NCBI RefSeq assembly: GCF_900114995.1
Contig: NZ_FOUX01000002.1
Span: 1,488,001 to 1,552,000, forward strand
Source: Chitinophaga sp. YR627
Lineage (GTDB): Bacteria; Bacteroidota; Bacteroidia; Chitinophagales; Chitinophagaceae
DNA: 64,000 nt
Direction of reading: 5' to 3'
This document shows positions 35,249-42,631 of this stretch, piece by piece. The notes below the pieces were generated by a model, which did no database searches, was not told where the DNA came from, and worked only from the letters and a program-made list of their open reading frames with translations. A program made the translations under genes and the position numbers. How positions within the stretch are numbered: position 1 is the stretch's first letter; the number at the start of each line of letters is the position of its first letter.

Positions 35249-35400
35249 TACGTGTTTGCATCCTCAACCAGCTGATCTGTTCGTCTGTGTCTGGTACTTT
35301 CTGACCACGTACTTCACTAATATGCGTCAACACGGCATGGGCTTCATAGCCTTTTGATACCAGGACAGCGCCTGCTATTATAGCTTACCGCCCAAATGAG
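35241..35400 (-). pseudogene. Decayed C-terminal fragment of a tyrosine-phosphatase-like gene
   Basis: Reading minus, about 50 codons before a TAG at 35241-35243 give AIIAGAVLVSKGYEAH, then VLTHISEVRGQKVPDTDEQISWL, which matches the C-terminal helices of dual-specificity/tyrosine phosphatases (GxxIAxxLV...G..AEEA...IR..RG..VPDT.EQ..WL). Just upstream the remnant of the catalytic loop (CATACCTCTCATTTGGGC, i.e. HTSHLG) is in another frame with TAA/TAG stops at 35381-35386 or so. The 35401-35619 stretch is AT-rich with no gene seen. Confidence 0.5.
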
Positions 35401-35619
35401 AGGTATGATGGCTTAAAAATATAATATTTACAACTGATTATTGTATATTTAGTAATACCGGATAAAATATTGTCCTATTATACGATGCCCACTGTTTCTT
35501 AAAATAAAAGTTTGTTCCTGGGCTCGCTGAGCACTTGTTAATCAATTAGCTAAAACACAATAGAAATTTTTACACTTTATAAAGTATCTGACTCAAAAAA
35601 CCTTGTTAGTTAAATCTCT

Positions 35620-36777
35620 ATGAATAGCATTAAAACAAAAATTGCCATGATTGGCATGTACGGTGGATATTACCGTGGTGATTATAATCCCGGTTGTATC
35701 ATGATCTGTCTGAAAACCCGTTACGAACTAAAAAAACGTATTGAAAACTGCGAGATAGACATTTTTGCCATTGATGTCAAAACCAAGAGCAAAGAAATTG
35801 TGAAGGAGCATAAGGATGGTCTGGACATTAACTTCTTTCCTGCAGGAGAAGGAATAGCCCTTCTGGAATCAGTCCTTTCTCAATATGATGCACTTGTGAT
35901 CGGTGGAGATGTAATCTGGAGTGAAGATTATGAGAAAGATGGTAAAATCTTCTTCCTGGATTCCGCTTCATTTTTAGCCACTAAAAAACCGGTAGTGTTA
36001 TTCAATTGTGTACACAGATTCGAATCTGTAAAGACAAAAGAACACTTATTTCATAATATAGAACAACGGTCCAAATACATTGCGGTAAGGACTGAATTCT
36101 TCAAGAACGAATTGCATAAAATAGGGATTGATAAGGTGAAAGCAATTCCTGATCCGGTGCTGGATCTTGAGTTGAAAAAAGTAGAGAAAAAAGCGAACAG
36201 GAAGCCACTGATAGGTATCTCTGTTTCTCTCAAATTGTGTGATCCACTCATTGCCATACTAAAAAATACCGATCTGTCTCAGTTCGACATTTGCTTTTAT
36301 GCCTACAGCCGGCAATATGATAATCATGTTACGGTAATGAAAATGAGAAGTGTTTTTGGCGACAAATTCTCTTATGTTGTAGAATATAAAGATCCTGTTG
36401 AGACATTTGAAATGATCGCCGGATTTGATATATCAGTGAGCGATACCTATCATGGGACGATCTCTGCGATCATCCAGAACGTACCGTTTGTCTGTATCAA
36501 TACAGAGCCGCTTATCAGTTCAAGGATCACTTATCTGTTGAAGCCGTTTGGGCTGGAAAGACAAATCGTTTCGGCTTATCCTGAAGCTGGTGAAAATGAT
36601 GCTGAGACGGGCAACAGGTGTTTCCAGGAATTCAATCAACTAATCAATAACCCACCAAGGGTAGATAGTGAAGACCTGAGGGATGTGAAGAAAATCATTC
36701 AGCAACATTTTGATGATATGGCGGATGTGATCAAAGAGAGCACGGGGCAGTTGGCGAATGTATCTGTAATAGGTTGA
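35620..36777 (+). CDS. Polysaccharide pyruvyl transferase family protein
   Basis: A 385-residue protein of the CsaB/PF04230 type. KIAMIGMYGGYYRGDYNPGCIM forms the N-terminal nucleotide-binding-like strand and loop. ALVIGGDVIWSED is the Gly-Gly motif between strands. SDTYHGTISAI (near residue 275) is the conserved C-terminal histidine loop that binds the phosphoenolpyruvate or nucleotide substrate. It would add a pyruvyl group to a cell-surface sugar, although homologues with other activities exist. It is a single gene with its own terminator and no adjacent glycosyltransferases, so the polymer it serves is unknown. Confidence 0.85.
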   Translation: MNSIKTKIAMIGMYGGYYRGDYNPGCIMICLKTRYELKKRIENCEIDIFAIDVKTKSKEIVKEHKDGLDINFFPAGEGIALLESVLSQYDALVIGGDVIWSEDYEKDGKIFFLDSASFLATKKPVVLFNCVHRFESVKTKEHLFHNIEQRSKYIAVRTEFFKNELHKIGIDKVKAIPDPVLDLELKKVEKKANRKPLIGISVSLKLCDPLIAILKNTDLSQFDICFYAYSRQYDNHVTVMKMRSVFGDKFSYVVEYKDPVETFEMIAGFDISVSDTYHGTISAIIQNVPFVCINTEPLISSRITYLLKPFGLERQIVSAYPEAGENDAETGNRCFQEFNQLINNPPRVDSEDLRDVKKIIQQHFDDMADVIKESTGQLANVSVIG

Positions 36778-36788
36778 GGAAGTCTTTA

Positions 36789-36812
36789 GGGTGCACAAAG
36801 CACCCTTTTTTT
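36789..36812 (+). terminator. Terminator of the pyruvyl transferase gene
   Basis: GGGTGC (36789-36794), ACAAA loop, GCACCC (36800-36805), then seven T residues. Confidence 0.85.
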
Positions 36813-36827
36813 ATGTCTATCCTTATG

Positions 36828-37412
36828 TCAGCCTTTCTTCTTTCTTAAGCGGCTAAGGTGTTCCGGCGTTAGTCCCAGATATGATGCAATATAATATTGT
36901 GGCACCTGCTGAATGAGTTGCGGATAGTTGTTCATAAAGTCACGGTACTGCTCTTCATGAGAATTGGCGATGATCTTTTTTCGTTTCTCTTCCGCACTAC
37001 AAAATACCCGTTCAATAATCAGCCGTCCGAAACGCTCCCAAATCTTGTATTTATCATATACGTCATTTATGTCTTCCTTTCTCAGAATGAGGAGTTCAAG
37101 GTCTGTCAGGGCCTCCAGATTTTGTTTCGAGGGCACCTGTAATATAAAGCTCTGATAATCACTGGTAAACTGGTTTTCACATACAAAGTCGGCAGTTACC
37201 TCTTTTTCATGCTGATAAGAATATTCTCTCAATACACCTTTATTCACAAATGCGATGAAATTACAAACCTGTCCTTCCCTCAGCAATAGCTCTTTCTTTT
37301 TTAAGGTTTTGAATTGAACGATTTGTACAAAGGCATCCCATTCATGCGTATCAGGCTGAATAATGTTTCTTATGAATGCCTCGATTTGTATGAGTGATTG
37401 AGGATCTATCAT
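36828..37412 (-). CDS. Crp/Fnr family transcriptional regulator
   Basis: A 194-residue Bacteroidota-type Crp relative. The N-terminal cyclic-nucleotide-binding-like barrel covers residues ~25-115 (KKKELLLREGQVCNFIAFVNKGVLREY, then FTSDYQSFI), followed by a dimer helix (~120-150) and a C-terminal helix-turn-helix (QQVPQYYIASYLGLTPEHLSRLRKKK). The usual cyclic-nucleotide arginine/glutamate motif is not obvious, so it may bind another ligand. Its end is close to the convergent pyruvyl transferase. The upstream 37413-37598 holds no recognised gene; no targets are evident. Confidence 0.85.
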   Translation of the reverse strand: MIDPQSLIQIEAFIRNIIQPDTHEWDAFVQIVQFKTLKKKELLLREGQVCNFIAFVNKGVLREYSYQHEKEVTADFVCENQFTSDYQSFILQVPSKQNLEALTDLELLILRKEDINDVYDKYKIWERFGRLIIERVFCSAEEKRKKIIANSHEEQYRDFMNNYPQLIQQVPQYYIASYLGLTPEHLSRLRKKKG

Positions 37413-37598
37413 ATGATATTGTGTTTTCTGTTAAACAGAATGAATTTCAAGTCGGTAGTATCTAAAATCACTTTGTAATATACCTTAAAATGCGCAACAA
37501 CTCCGAAGTACAAGTGGGTTGAATGGTATGTTAAACCATCCAACCTCTTGATAAATACTAATCTCTGGTACTATATCGGGCAGGCTACATATTGCCAA

Positions 37599-38822
37599 TC
37601 ATTCTTTAACATTCGTTTTTATTGACCCCAAAAAACTAATGGAGCTTTCAACCTGGTCACCAGGTTTGAGATAATGAGGATTTGTCATTTCTTTTTTCAG
37701 ATACTGCCGCAAAATGTATGGGTGCATTTTTGCTTTAAAAAATCCACCAGTGAAGATATATCTGGTAACGGTACCCACAATGAAGCTTTTAGCTGGAGCG
37801 TTGAACACAACACCAGAAGGTGTTCCGGTGATGATGATACTATTGGCAGGAATACAATCGCCCTCAAATAATACCACCATTTTATCCTGGTAGAAACTTT
37901 TCTTTTCACCTTTCACCGCCAATGAATGTTCGATTATTTTATCTATGTCCCACACCATATCTTTTGCGGCACCCTCCTGTCGTATTTTTCCATTAACAGA
38001 AAGCTGTAGCTTCAATTCGGTTACAAATGCGCGCCAATTCCTGGGAATGACCATGTAAGGACCCGTCGGCAGAAAGCCCTTTTTACTTTTGGCATCCGGA
38101 AAACCTTTACCGCCCGTTACATTTTTGCTATCCATCTTTCGCATAAGCGTAGCTCTGTCGGTGAAATCATTTACCACCAAAAAACCTATCATCATATGAT
38201 CCAGGTCGGCGACAGCACAGACAGCCGATGGAAATACAATTCCAAGTTCCACCTCATGATCCAGCAGCCAGCCGCCGGTATAATTTAGCTGATGGATCGC
38301 CGGATCAGTATGCACGTATTTGGGAAACATAAAAGGTCTCACCTGCCCGGTTTCTTTTCCATGTTCTGCATAATTTATCCCGATAGCTAAATGTTGATCC
38401 CCGGCAACACACGGCAGCAGCTCTTCATATTTTACAACAATCTTTTCCGAAGACTTTCCGATAAGTTTTACAACCTCATCAAATCCCATATCCATTATGA
38501 TATCAAACGAATGCAGGTCATATCGTTTTAGTGCAGCACTAAGGTCCACCCCTGTTACACTTTCACCATCATCCTCTAACACTGCAAGTGTATGCACCCT
38601 GCTATCCTGATAAAACCTACTGATCGTAAGTGCTTCTTCAGGTGATTTGATTATCTGTGAATTTCTTCTGAAGTTATGCACCTCAGCTACATCCCGGGTT
38701 GTTTTTATGCGCTCTAAGGTTTGTAGTAACCGGGAATAAACAGGATAAATATCCAACAATGTCAATACAAAGCCAATTGACAGGCCAATGATTATTCTAG
38801 TCATGCCAGTGATTTTATTCAT
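37599..38822 (-). CDS. Fumarylacetoacetate hydrolase family protein with N-terminal membrane anchor
   Basis: A 407-residue protein. Residues ~10-28 are a hydrophobic signal or anchor helix, unusual for FAH. The catalytic FAH domain lies in residues ~145-380: GINYAEHGK (histidine of the catalytic pair), then DHEVELGIVFP with metal Glu residues, VVNDFTDRATLMRKM (metal Asp), GKGFPDAKSKKGFLPTGPYMV (lysine and glycine loop), and ITGTPSGVVFNAP. It should cleave a C-C bond in a 3,5-diketo acid-type substrate at the periplasmic face. It lies 5 bp after the outer-membrane protein gene, so both are co-transcribed. Confidence 0.85.
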   Translation of the reverse strand: MNKITGMTRIIIGLSIGFVLTLLDIYPVYSRLLQTLERIKTTRDVAEVHNFRRNSQIIKSPEEALTISRFYQDSRVHTLAVLEDDGESVTGVDLSAALKRYDLHSFDIIMDMGFDEVVKLIGKSSEKIVVKYEELLPCVAGDQHLAIGINYAEHGKETGQVRPFMFPKYVHTDPAIHQLNYTGGWLLDHEVELGIVFPSAVCAVADLDHMMIGFLVVNDFTDRATLMRKMDSKNVTGGKGFPDAKSKKGFLPTGPYMVIPRNWRAFVTELKLQLSVNGKIRQEGAAKDMVWDIDKIIEHSLAVKGEKKSFYQDKMVVLFEGDCIPANSIIITGTPSGVVFNAPAKSFIVGTVTRYIFTGGFFKAKMHPYILRQYLKKEMTNPHYLKPGDQVESSISFLGSIKTNVKE

Positions 38823-38827
38823 GAATA

Positions 38828-39790
38828 TTATCTTCTCCCGGGAACAATTCGGTAACTCAATCCTATCCTGAAAGAAAGGCCACTGGCTACTTCCGGATTT
38901 AGCGGATCTTTCCGGTCACCCATCTCATAGAAATCAATAAAGCCATCTGCTTTATCATTTTTGTTATAGATCTCCATATTCCTGATCAGCGTATAAGCTG
39001 CGGTAGCGCGGACTGCCCATTTGGGAGATACATAATATTCAGCGAAGAGACCAGGATTCACTGTATTGTATTCGAAATATCGCTGCTGGTTTTTCAAACG
39101 GTATGTTGACTGTTGCACGAACAGATTAAAGCCGGTATTTACTTTTTCATTGACCGCATAACTCACTGTTGTGCTATGGGGAAGATCACCAAATATTCGC
39201 CATTTATCATTGACTTTCCAGTCCATACCAAGCAATACGACATATTGTGGTCCATAGAACTGTCTGCGATACCCAAGGATGCCTCTCCAGGTCAGATTCT
39301 CGCTTACTTTCCAGCTGCCCCTTACTACGGCGCCAAAGTTGATATCGGCCGTCTTTACATCCTTGTAATCGCTGTTCATGGTTGGAGTGAAAAGAAAGGT
39401 AAGATTGAAGCTCCTATTGACCATTGTACTGTAACCCAGGGTGGGAGAAATGCTATACACTCTTTTGACATCAAAATCCGGATGAGTGCCCGAAAAGTTG
39501 AAGGCTTCCAGATTCCCGCCCACAAGCAGGTACTTAGACTTATTGGGGGTAAGAAAAATAGGGATGGTCGTTGCTATTTTAAAATTACTGCCGGTGAACT
39601 TCTGATCGCCATGCGGTGTCTCGATCTTCATGGGCATGTGTTCATAGCTGATATTAACGCCTTCGATATATCCCTGACTAAATGCCGGTCCTGATAGAAG
39701 TGTGATTATAGCTATAACAAAAGCAGTAAGCAGATCTATCTGCTTCGCCCGATACCGTGATTGTATTGATCTTTGATAACCTGATTTCAT
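38828..39790 (-). CDS. Outer-membrane beta-barrel protein, DUF6268-like
   Basis: A 320-residue protein with a signal region (hydrophobic residues ~18-38 ending in AFSQG). The remainder is alternating beta strands with aromatic girdle residues: INFGAVVRGSWKVSENLTWRGILGYRRQFYG, then WRIFGDLPHSTTVSYAVNEKVNTGFNLFVQ, then GLSFRIGLSYRIVPGRR, where the last segment is a typical C-terminal barrel strand. This pattern matches the DUF6268 group of Bacteroidota outer-membrane barrels. It is the first gene of a two-gene unit with the anchored FAH enzyme and could be the uptake pore for the FAH substrate (inference). Confidence 0.7.
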   Translation of the reverse strand: MKSGYQRSIQSRYRAKQIDLLTAFVIAIITLLSGPAFSQGYIEGVNISYEHMPMKIETPHGDQKFTGSNFKIATTIPIFLTPNKSKYLLVGGNLEAFNFSGTHPDFDVKRVYSISPTLGYSTMVNRSFNLTFLFTPTMNSDYKDVKTADINFGAVVRGSWKVSENLTWRGILGYRRQFYGPQYVVLLGMDWKVNDKWRIFGDLPHSTTVSYAVNEKVNTGFNLFVQQSTYRLKNQQRYFEYNTVNPGLFAEYYVSPKWAVRATAAYTLIRNMEIYNKNDKADGFIDFYEMGDRKDPLNPEVASGLSFRIGLSYRIVPGRR

Positions 39791-39964
39791 GCTGTGATAG
39801 TTTTATTTGTCAATGTCCTGTATGGAATGTGACAAAACTATCTATCAGGGTTGCGGAAGTCATTGATATTTATCAATATCTATGTCGGGTTGCGGCAGCA
39901 TTAAAGCAAAAGGTAATTTGATGTCAGCATTTTGAAAGGACACCAACTATTTGAGGTATTTATT

Positions 39965-40315
39965 TTATTTCAACCAGATATCATTCTCCGTCCACTCCCT
40001 GAAAAGGATATTTCCTGCACAAGCTCTGAAGCAGAAACGACCTCCTGTACCTGCAATAAAAAGCAATACTTCTGAAAAATCTCTGATCTCTTCACGATCT
40101 AATCGTAAGGAAAGATCAAAGGCATAGGAACTTCCTTCACCTATCCGGAGAGATACCAACTCTGCCTTATCTGCATGATCAATAAAGCCAACTACTTCAT
40201 TGAGTTCCAATACTCGGCGTTCTGTGATGTCATCCTTATGCTGAAAGATGATAATCAGATTGTTACCTGAAAAAATCTTCGAACGTAGATTGTAATCTTC
40301 TAAATTAATGTTCAT
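39965..40315 (-). CDS. Hypothetical protein, 116 residues
   Basis: Start set at the ATG at 40315 (MNINLEDYNLRSK); an in-frame ATG at 40366 adds a less plausible extension. The protein is soluble and beta-rich, with LNEVVGFIDHADKAELVSLRIGEGSSYAFDLSLRLDREEI in the centre. No family recognised. It is divergent from the tandem duplicate genes. Confidence 0.45.
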   Translation of the reverse strand: MNINLEDYNLRSKIFSGNNLIIIFQHKDDITERRVLELNEVVGFIDHADKAELVSLRIGEGSSYAFDLSLRLDREEIRDFSEVLLFIAGTGGRFCFRACAGNILFREWTENDIWLK

Positions 40316-40445
40316 TGTGTTATCTTTTCTACATGTAATTAAAGTCTGGAGGCATGCATCCTGCAAGGTTTCATTGATCTATCAGATTTGCTATCTTTAA
40401 ACCTTCTGATTATCTGATAGTATATCAACTTAAACCAGCAAAAAT

Positions 40446-40820
40446 ATGAATACCCAAAGAGATAAAAGTAAAATAATCACCTATCCGCCAGAAACCCTTA
40501 GAAGCTTTAGCGTGGAAGCGTATCAATGGATAGACAACCTGAATTTCACCATTGATCCGGCAGCGTGTTTGAATAACCCTGAAGAATATCTTAGCATCGC
40601 GAGGGAACTATTTTTAGATGCAGGTTGGGATGGAGATGGGAAAATAGAATTAATGTGGATTCCGCCTTTTATGTTGAAAAGTAGCCTAACAATGGAACTT
40701 ACCGTTGGCATTACCATCTGGCACGTTAAACAATTAGAAGATGGTGTATCCTGGCTTTTATCACCAAATAAAATTGCCATGTTTAATATGATGAGAAATC
40801 GTGTGATGGTGAATGAATAG
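40446..40820 (+). CDS. Hypothetical protein, first copy of a tandem duplication
   Basis: A 124-residue soluble protein beginning MNTQRDKSKIITYPPETLRSF, with the conserved-looking core LFLDAGWDGDGKIELMWIPPFM and then TIWHVKQLEDGVSWLLSPNKIAMFNMM. The next gene is about 70% identical by eye over 111 residues without gaps. Small proteins of this shape often act as immunity or adaptor proteins, but I do not recognise the family. Confidence 0.6.
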   Translation: MNTQRDKSKIITYPPETLRSFSVEAYQWIDNLNFTIDPAACLNNPEEYLSIARELFLDAGWDGDGKIELMWIPPFMLKSSLTMELTVGITIWHVKQLEDGVSWLLSPNKIAMFNMMRNRVMVNE

Positions 40821-40837
40821 CTTAAAAAGAAGAATAT

Positions 40838-41173
40838 ATGAATAATCAAATAGATAAAAGTAAAATAATCACCTATCTGCCAGAGACCCTAAGAACCTTT
40901 AATGTGAAAGCTTATGAGTGGATTGATAATCTGAATTTCACCCTTAGTCCGGAAGCGTGTTTGGGAAACGCGGAGGAATATACCAATATCGCAAAGGAGA
41001 TGTTTTTGGATGCAGGCTGGGACGGAGACGGAATAGTAGAACTCATGTGGATACCTCCGTTTATGTTACATGGTATTGTAACGAGGGATATTACAGCTGG
41101 CGTTACTGTCTGGCATGTTAAACAGGAAGAAGATGGTATATCCTGGTTGTTATCGCCGATAAAATTGCCCTAA
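40838..41173 (+). CDS. Hypothetical protein, second tandem copy with a frameshifted end
   Basis: A 111-residue relative of the preceding gene, starting 17 bp after it. Where copy one reads SPNKIAMFNMM, this copy reads SPIKLP then stop. Deleting one base in the AAT codon of copy one (AATAAAATT versus ATAAAATT near 41158-41166) gives the present frame, so the end is shifted and shortened by about 13 codons relative to copy one. The rest is intact and could still make a protein. Terminated by the hairpin at 41181-41209. Confidence 0.55.
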   Translation: MNNQIDKSKIITYLPETLRTFNVKAYEWIDNLNFTLSPEACLGNAEEYTNIAKEMFLDAGWDGDGIVELMWIPPFMLHGIVTRDITAGVTVWHVKQEEDGISWLLSPIKLP

Positions 41174-41180
41174 TAATAGA

Positions 41181-41213
41181 GAAGGCTTCCAGCAATGCTG
41201 AAAGCCTTCATTC
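41181..41213 (+). terminator. Terminator-like hairpin after the tandem pair
   Basis: GAAGGCTTCCAGCA (41181-41194) pairs with TGCTGAAAGCCTTC (41196-41209) with one mismatch, followed by ATTC; the T-run is weak. Confidence 0.5.
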
Positions 41214-41333
41214 ACTCACTTATTTCTCATAGACAATATCTCTATATTTTAAATTGCTGATTTTTGAAATCTGTCTACTTTCTAAACACCTCAGAAACAA
41301 AAAAGGGACAACCAAAAAAAGAACAATCTATAT

Positions 41334-42134
41334 ATGAAAATAATAACACTAATTTTTGCTTTAGCTTTTGGATTTACAGCATCTGCACAAACTCAGAAAA
41401 CAAAAATTTTACTGATCGGAACTATCCATTTTGAAACTCCACATACGGATGAATTCGAATTAAAAGTAGACGATTTTTTTAGTGCAAAGCGACAAAGTGA
41501 ATTAGAAGATTTAACTAATATTCTATCTCAAACAAAGGCTACTAAAGTAATGATTGAAAGGCCATTTGAAAATCAATCTTCTAACGACAGTTTGTACAAT
41601 TCATATTTGACAGATCATTATAAAATAACAGTTTCAGAAAGAGAACAAATTGGGTTTAGGTTAGCTAAAAAATTAAACTTAAATCACATAAACTGTATAG
41701 ATAAATTTTATGGAATGACACATAGTAGCTCCATGGCTGCGACTGCAAAAGAAAATAATCAACTTGATTTGCTAAAAGATTTAGGGACCCAGGCAAATGT
41801 TATGCTAAATGACTATAATGATAAATTGAAAAAAGGCACAATAACCGAGGTTTTAAAATACATCAACAAACCCGAACAATTAAACAGAAATTTATCTCTT
41901 TATCTGAAATTTATGGCAAAGGTTGGAGCTGGTAAAAATTATGTAGGAGCAGAAGCTGTATCAGATTGGTATTTAAGAAACCTTGCTATTTATTCAAATA
42001 TTATAAATCAGGTTGAACCCTCTGACAAATATGTTATTTTAATTTTGGGGCAAGGACATATCCCAATACTAAAACATTTTTTAGAAAGCAATGATAACTT
42101 CGATGTAGTGGAATTGAAAAGCGTATTAAAATAA
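41334..42134 (+). CDS. DUF5694 family exported protein (TraB/ChaN-like fold)
   Basis: A 266-residue protein with a signal peptide (cleavage near ASAQTQ). LLIGTIHFETPHTDEF near the start and LILGQGHIPILKHFLE near the end have the GTxH...GxGH pattern of the TraB/ChaN/DUF5694 superfamily, in which paired histidines and a Glu (here VMIERPFEN) can form a metal site. The role in Bacteroidota is not established. The gene is clearly more A/T-rich than its neighbours and uses AAA/ATT-heavy codons, suggesting recent acquisition. It ends 28 bp before the MITE-like element. Confidence 0.8.
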   Translation: MKIITLIFALAFGFTASAQTQKTKILLIGTIHFETPHTDEFELKVDDFFSAKRQSELEDLTNILSQTKATKVMIERPFENQSSNDSLYNSYLTDHYKITVSEREQIGFRLAKKLNLNHINCIDKFYGMTHSSSMAATAKENNQLDLLKDLGTQANVMLNDYNDKLKKGTITEVLKYINKPEQLNRNLSLYLKFMAKVGAGKNYVGAEAVSDWYLRNLAIYSNIINQVEPSDKYVILILGQGHIPILKHFLESNDNFDVVELKSVLK

Positions 42135-42162
42135 GCTTGCATTGCGAAAAGAGTTTCTATAG

Positions 42163-42286
42163 AAAAAGAGGCTGTATCAAAAACAATCGAATGTCTTCAG
42201 ATGAGCTTAAATGACTACCTGATTCCATCGGTCACCTGAATAAAATAAAAAGAGGCTGCTCAATGCTTTTGAGACGGCCTCTTTTT
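42163..42286. mobile_element. MITE-like element or insertion-sequence remnant, 124 bp
   Basis: The left end AAAAAGAGGCTGTATCAAAA (42163-42182) and the right end, read in reverse, AAAAAGAGGCCGTCTCAAAA (42267-42286) match at 18 of 20 positions. An extra partial copy of the motif (AAAAAGAGGCTGCTCAA) begins at 42247 and pairs with the right end as a hairpin. No transposase lies between. No clear target duplication is visible. The inverted repeats resemble IS ends of the GAGGCTGTCTCAAAA type, but I cannot name the family. Confidence 0.5.
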
Positions 42287-42317
42287 ATTCTAAAGAAACT
42301 TAAATATCTCAACGCAA

Positions 42318-42359
42318 AAAAGCTCCAGCTTTCTCTGAAGCTTTTACTTTGTAGCGAGA
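42318..42359 (-). repeat. Repeat of the tRNA-Met 3' end with its own terminator (candidate attachment site)
   Basis: TTGTAGCGAGA (42349-42359) is identical to 46951-46961, the 3' end of the tRNA-Met gene, in the same orientation. Reading minus, it is followed by a hairpin AAAAGCTTCAG (42345-42335), CTGGAGCTTTT (42328-42318) with a 6-nt loop and a T-run, i.e. an unused tRNA-type terminator. This is what remains at the far end after an element inserts into a tRNA 3' end. The shared core is only 11 bp, which is short for an att site. Confidence 0.4.
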
Positions 42360-42631
42360 TTAAAAGAATTATCTAACCAATTGATGCTGAATTTGAATAC
42401 TTTTTGATTGAAGGCAAGTACTTCAGCCCGGATGAACCGACCTATGGGGTGCTCCTCTCATGGCCTGTCCATTCATGTACAAAAGATTTCAACACCTGCC
42501 TCATAAGCGGACAGCGGATGTATTGAAAACGAACATTTCCAGACCATGATACGCACTTAAAAAATTGACTATCAACAAGTTTAGAACTGGCATAGTTTTA
42601 ATGCACCGAATACATAAATCCCTCCTGCCAC
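42360..42631. other. Unassigned stretch of probable mobile-element debris
   Basis: No intact gene is seen between the tRNA-like repeat and the permease gene. A plus-strand open stretch (EFEYFLIEGKYFSPDEPTYG..., about 42390-42535) and, on the minus strand, MRQVLKSFVHEWTGHERSTP look coding-like but are short and lack starts or partners. I could not assign either to a family. Confidence 0.3.

Noticed and set aside
39113..39694. 193-codon open frame on the plus strand
   Set aside because: It mirrors the outer-membrane barrel gene (38828-39790), which has a signal peptide and barrel strands; the opposite frame does not look like a protein.
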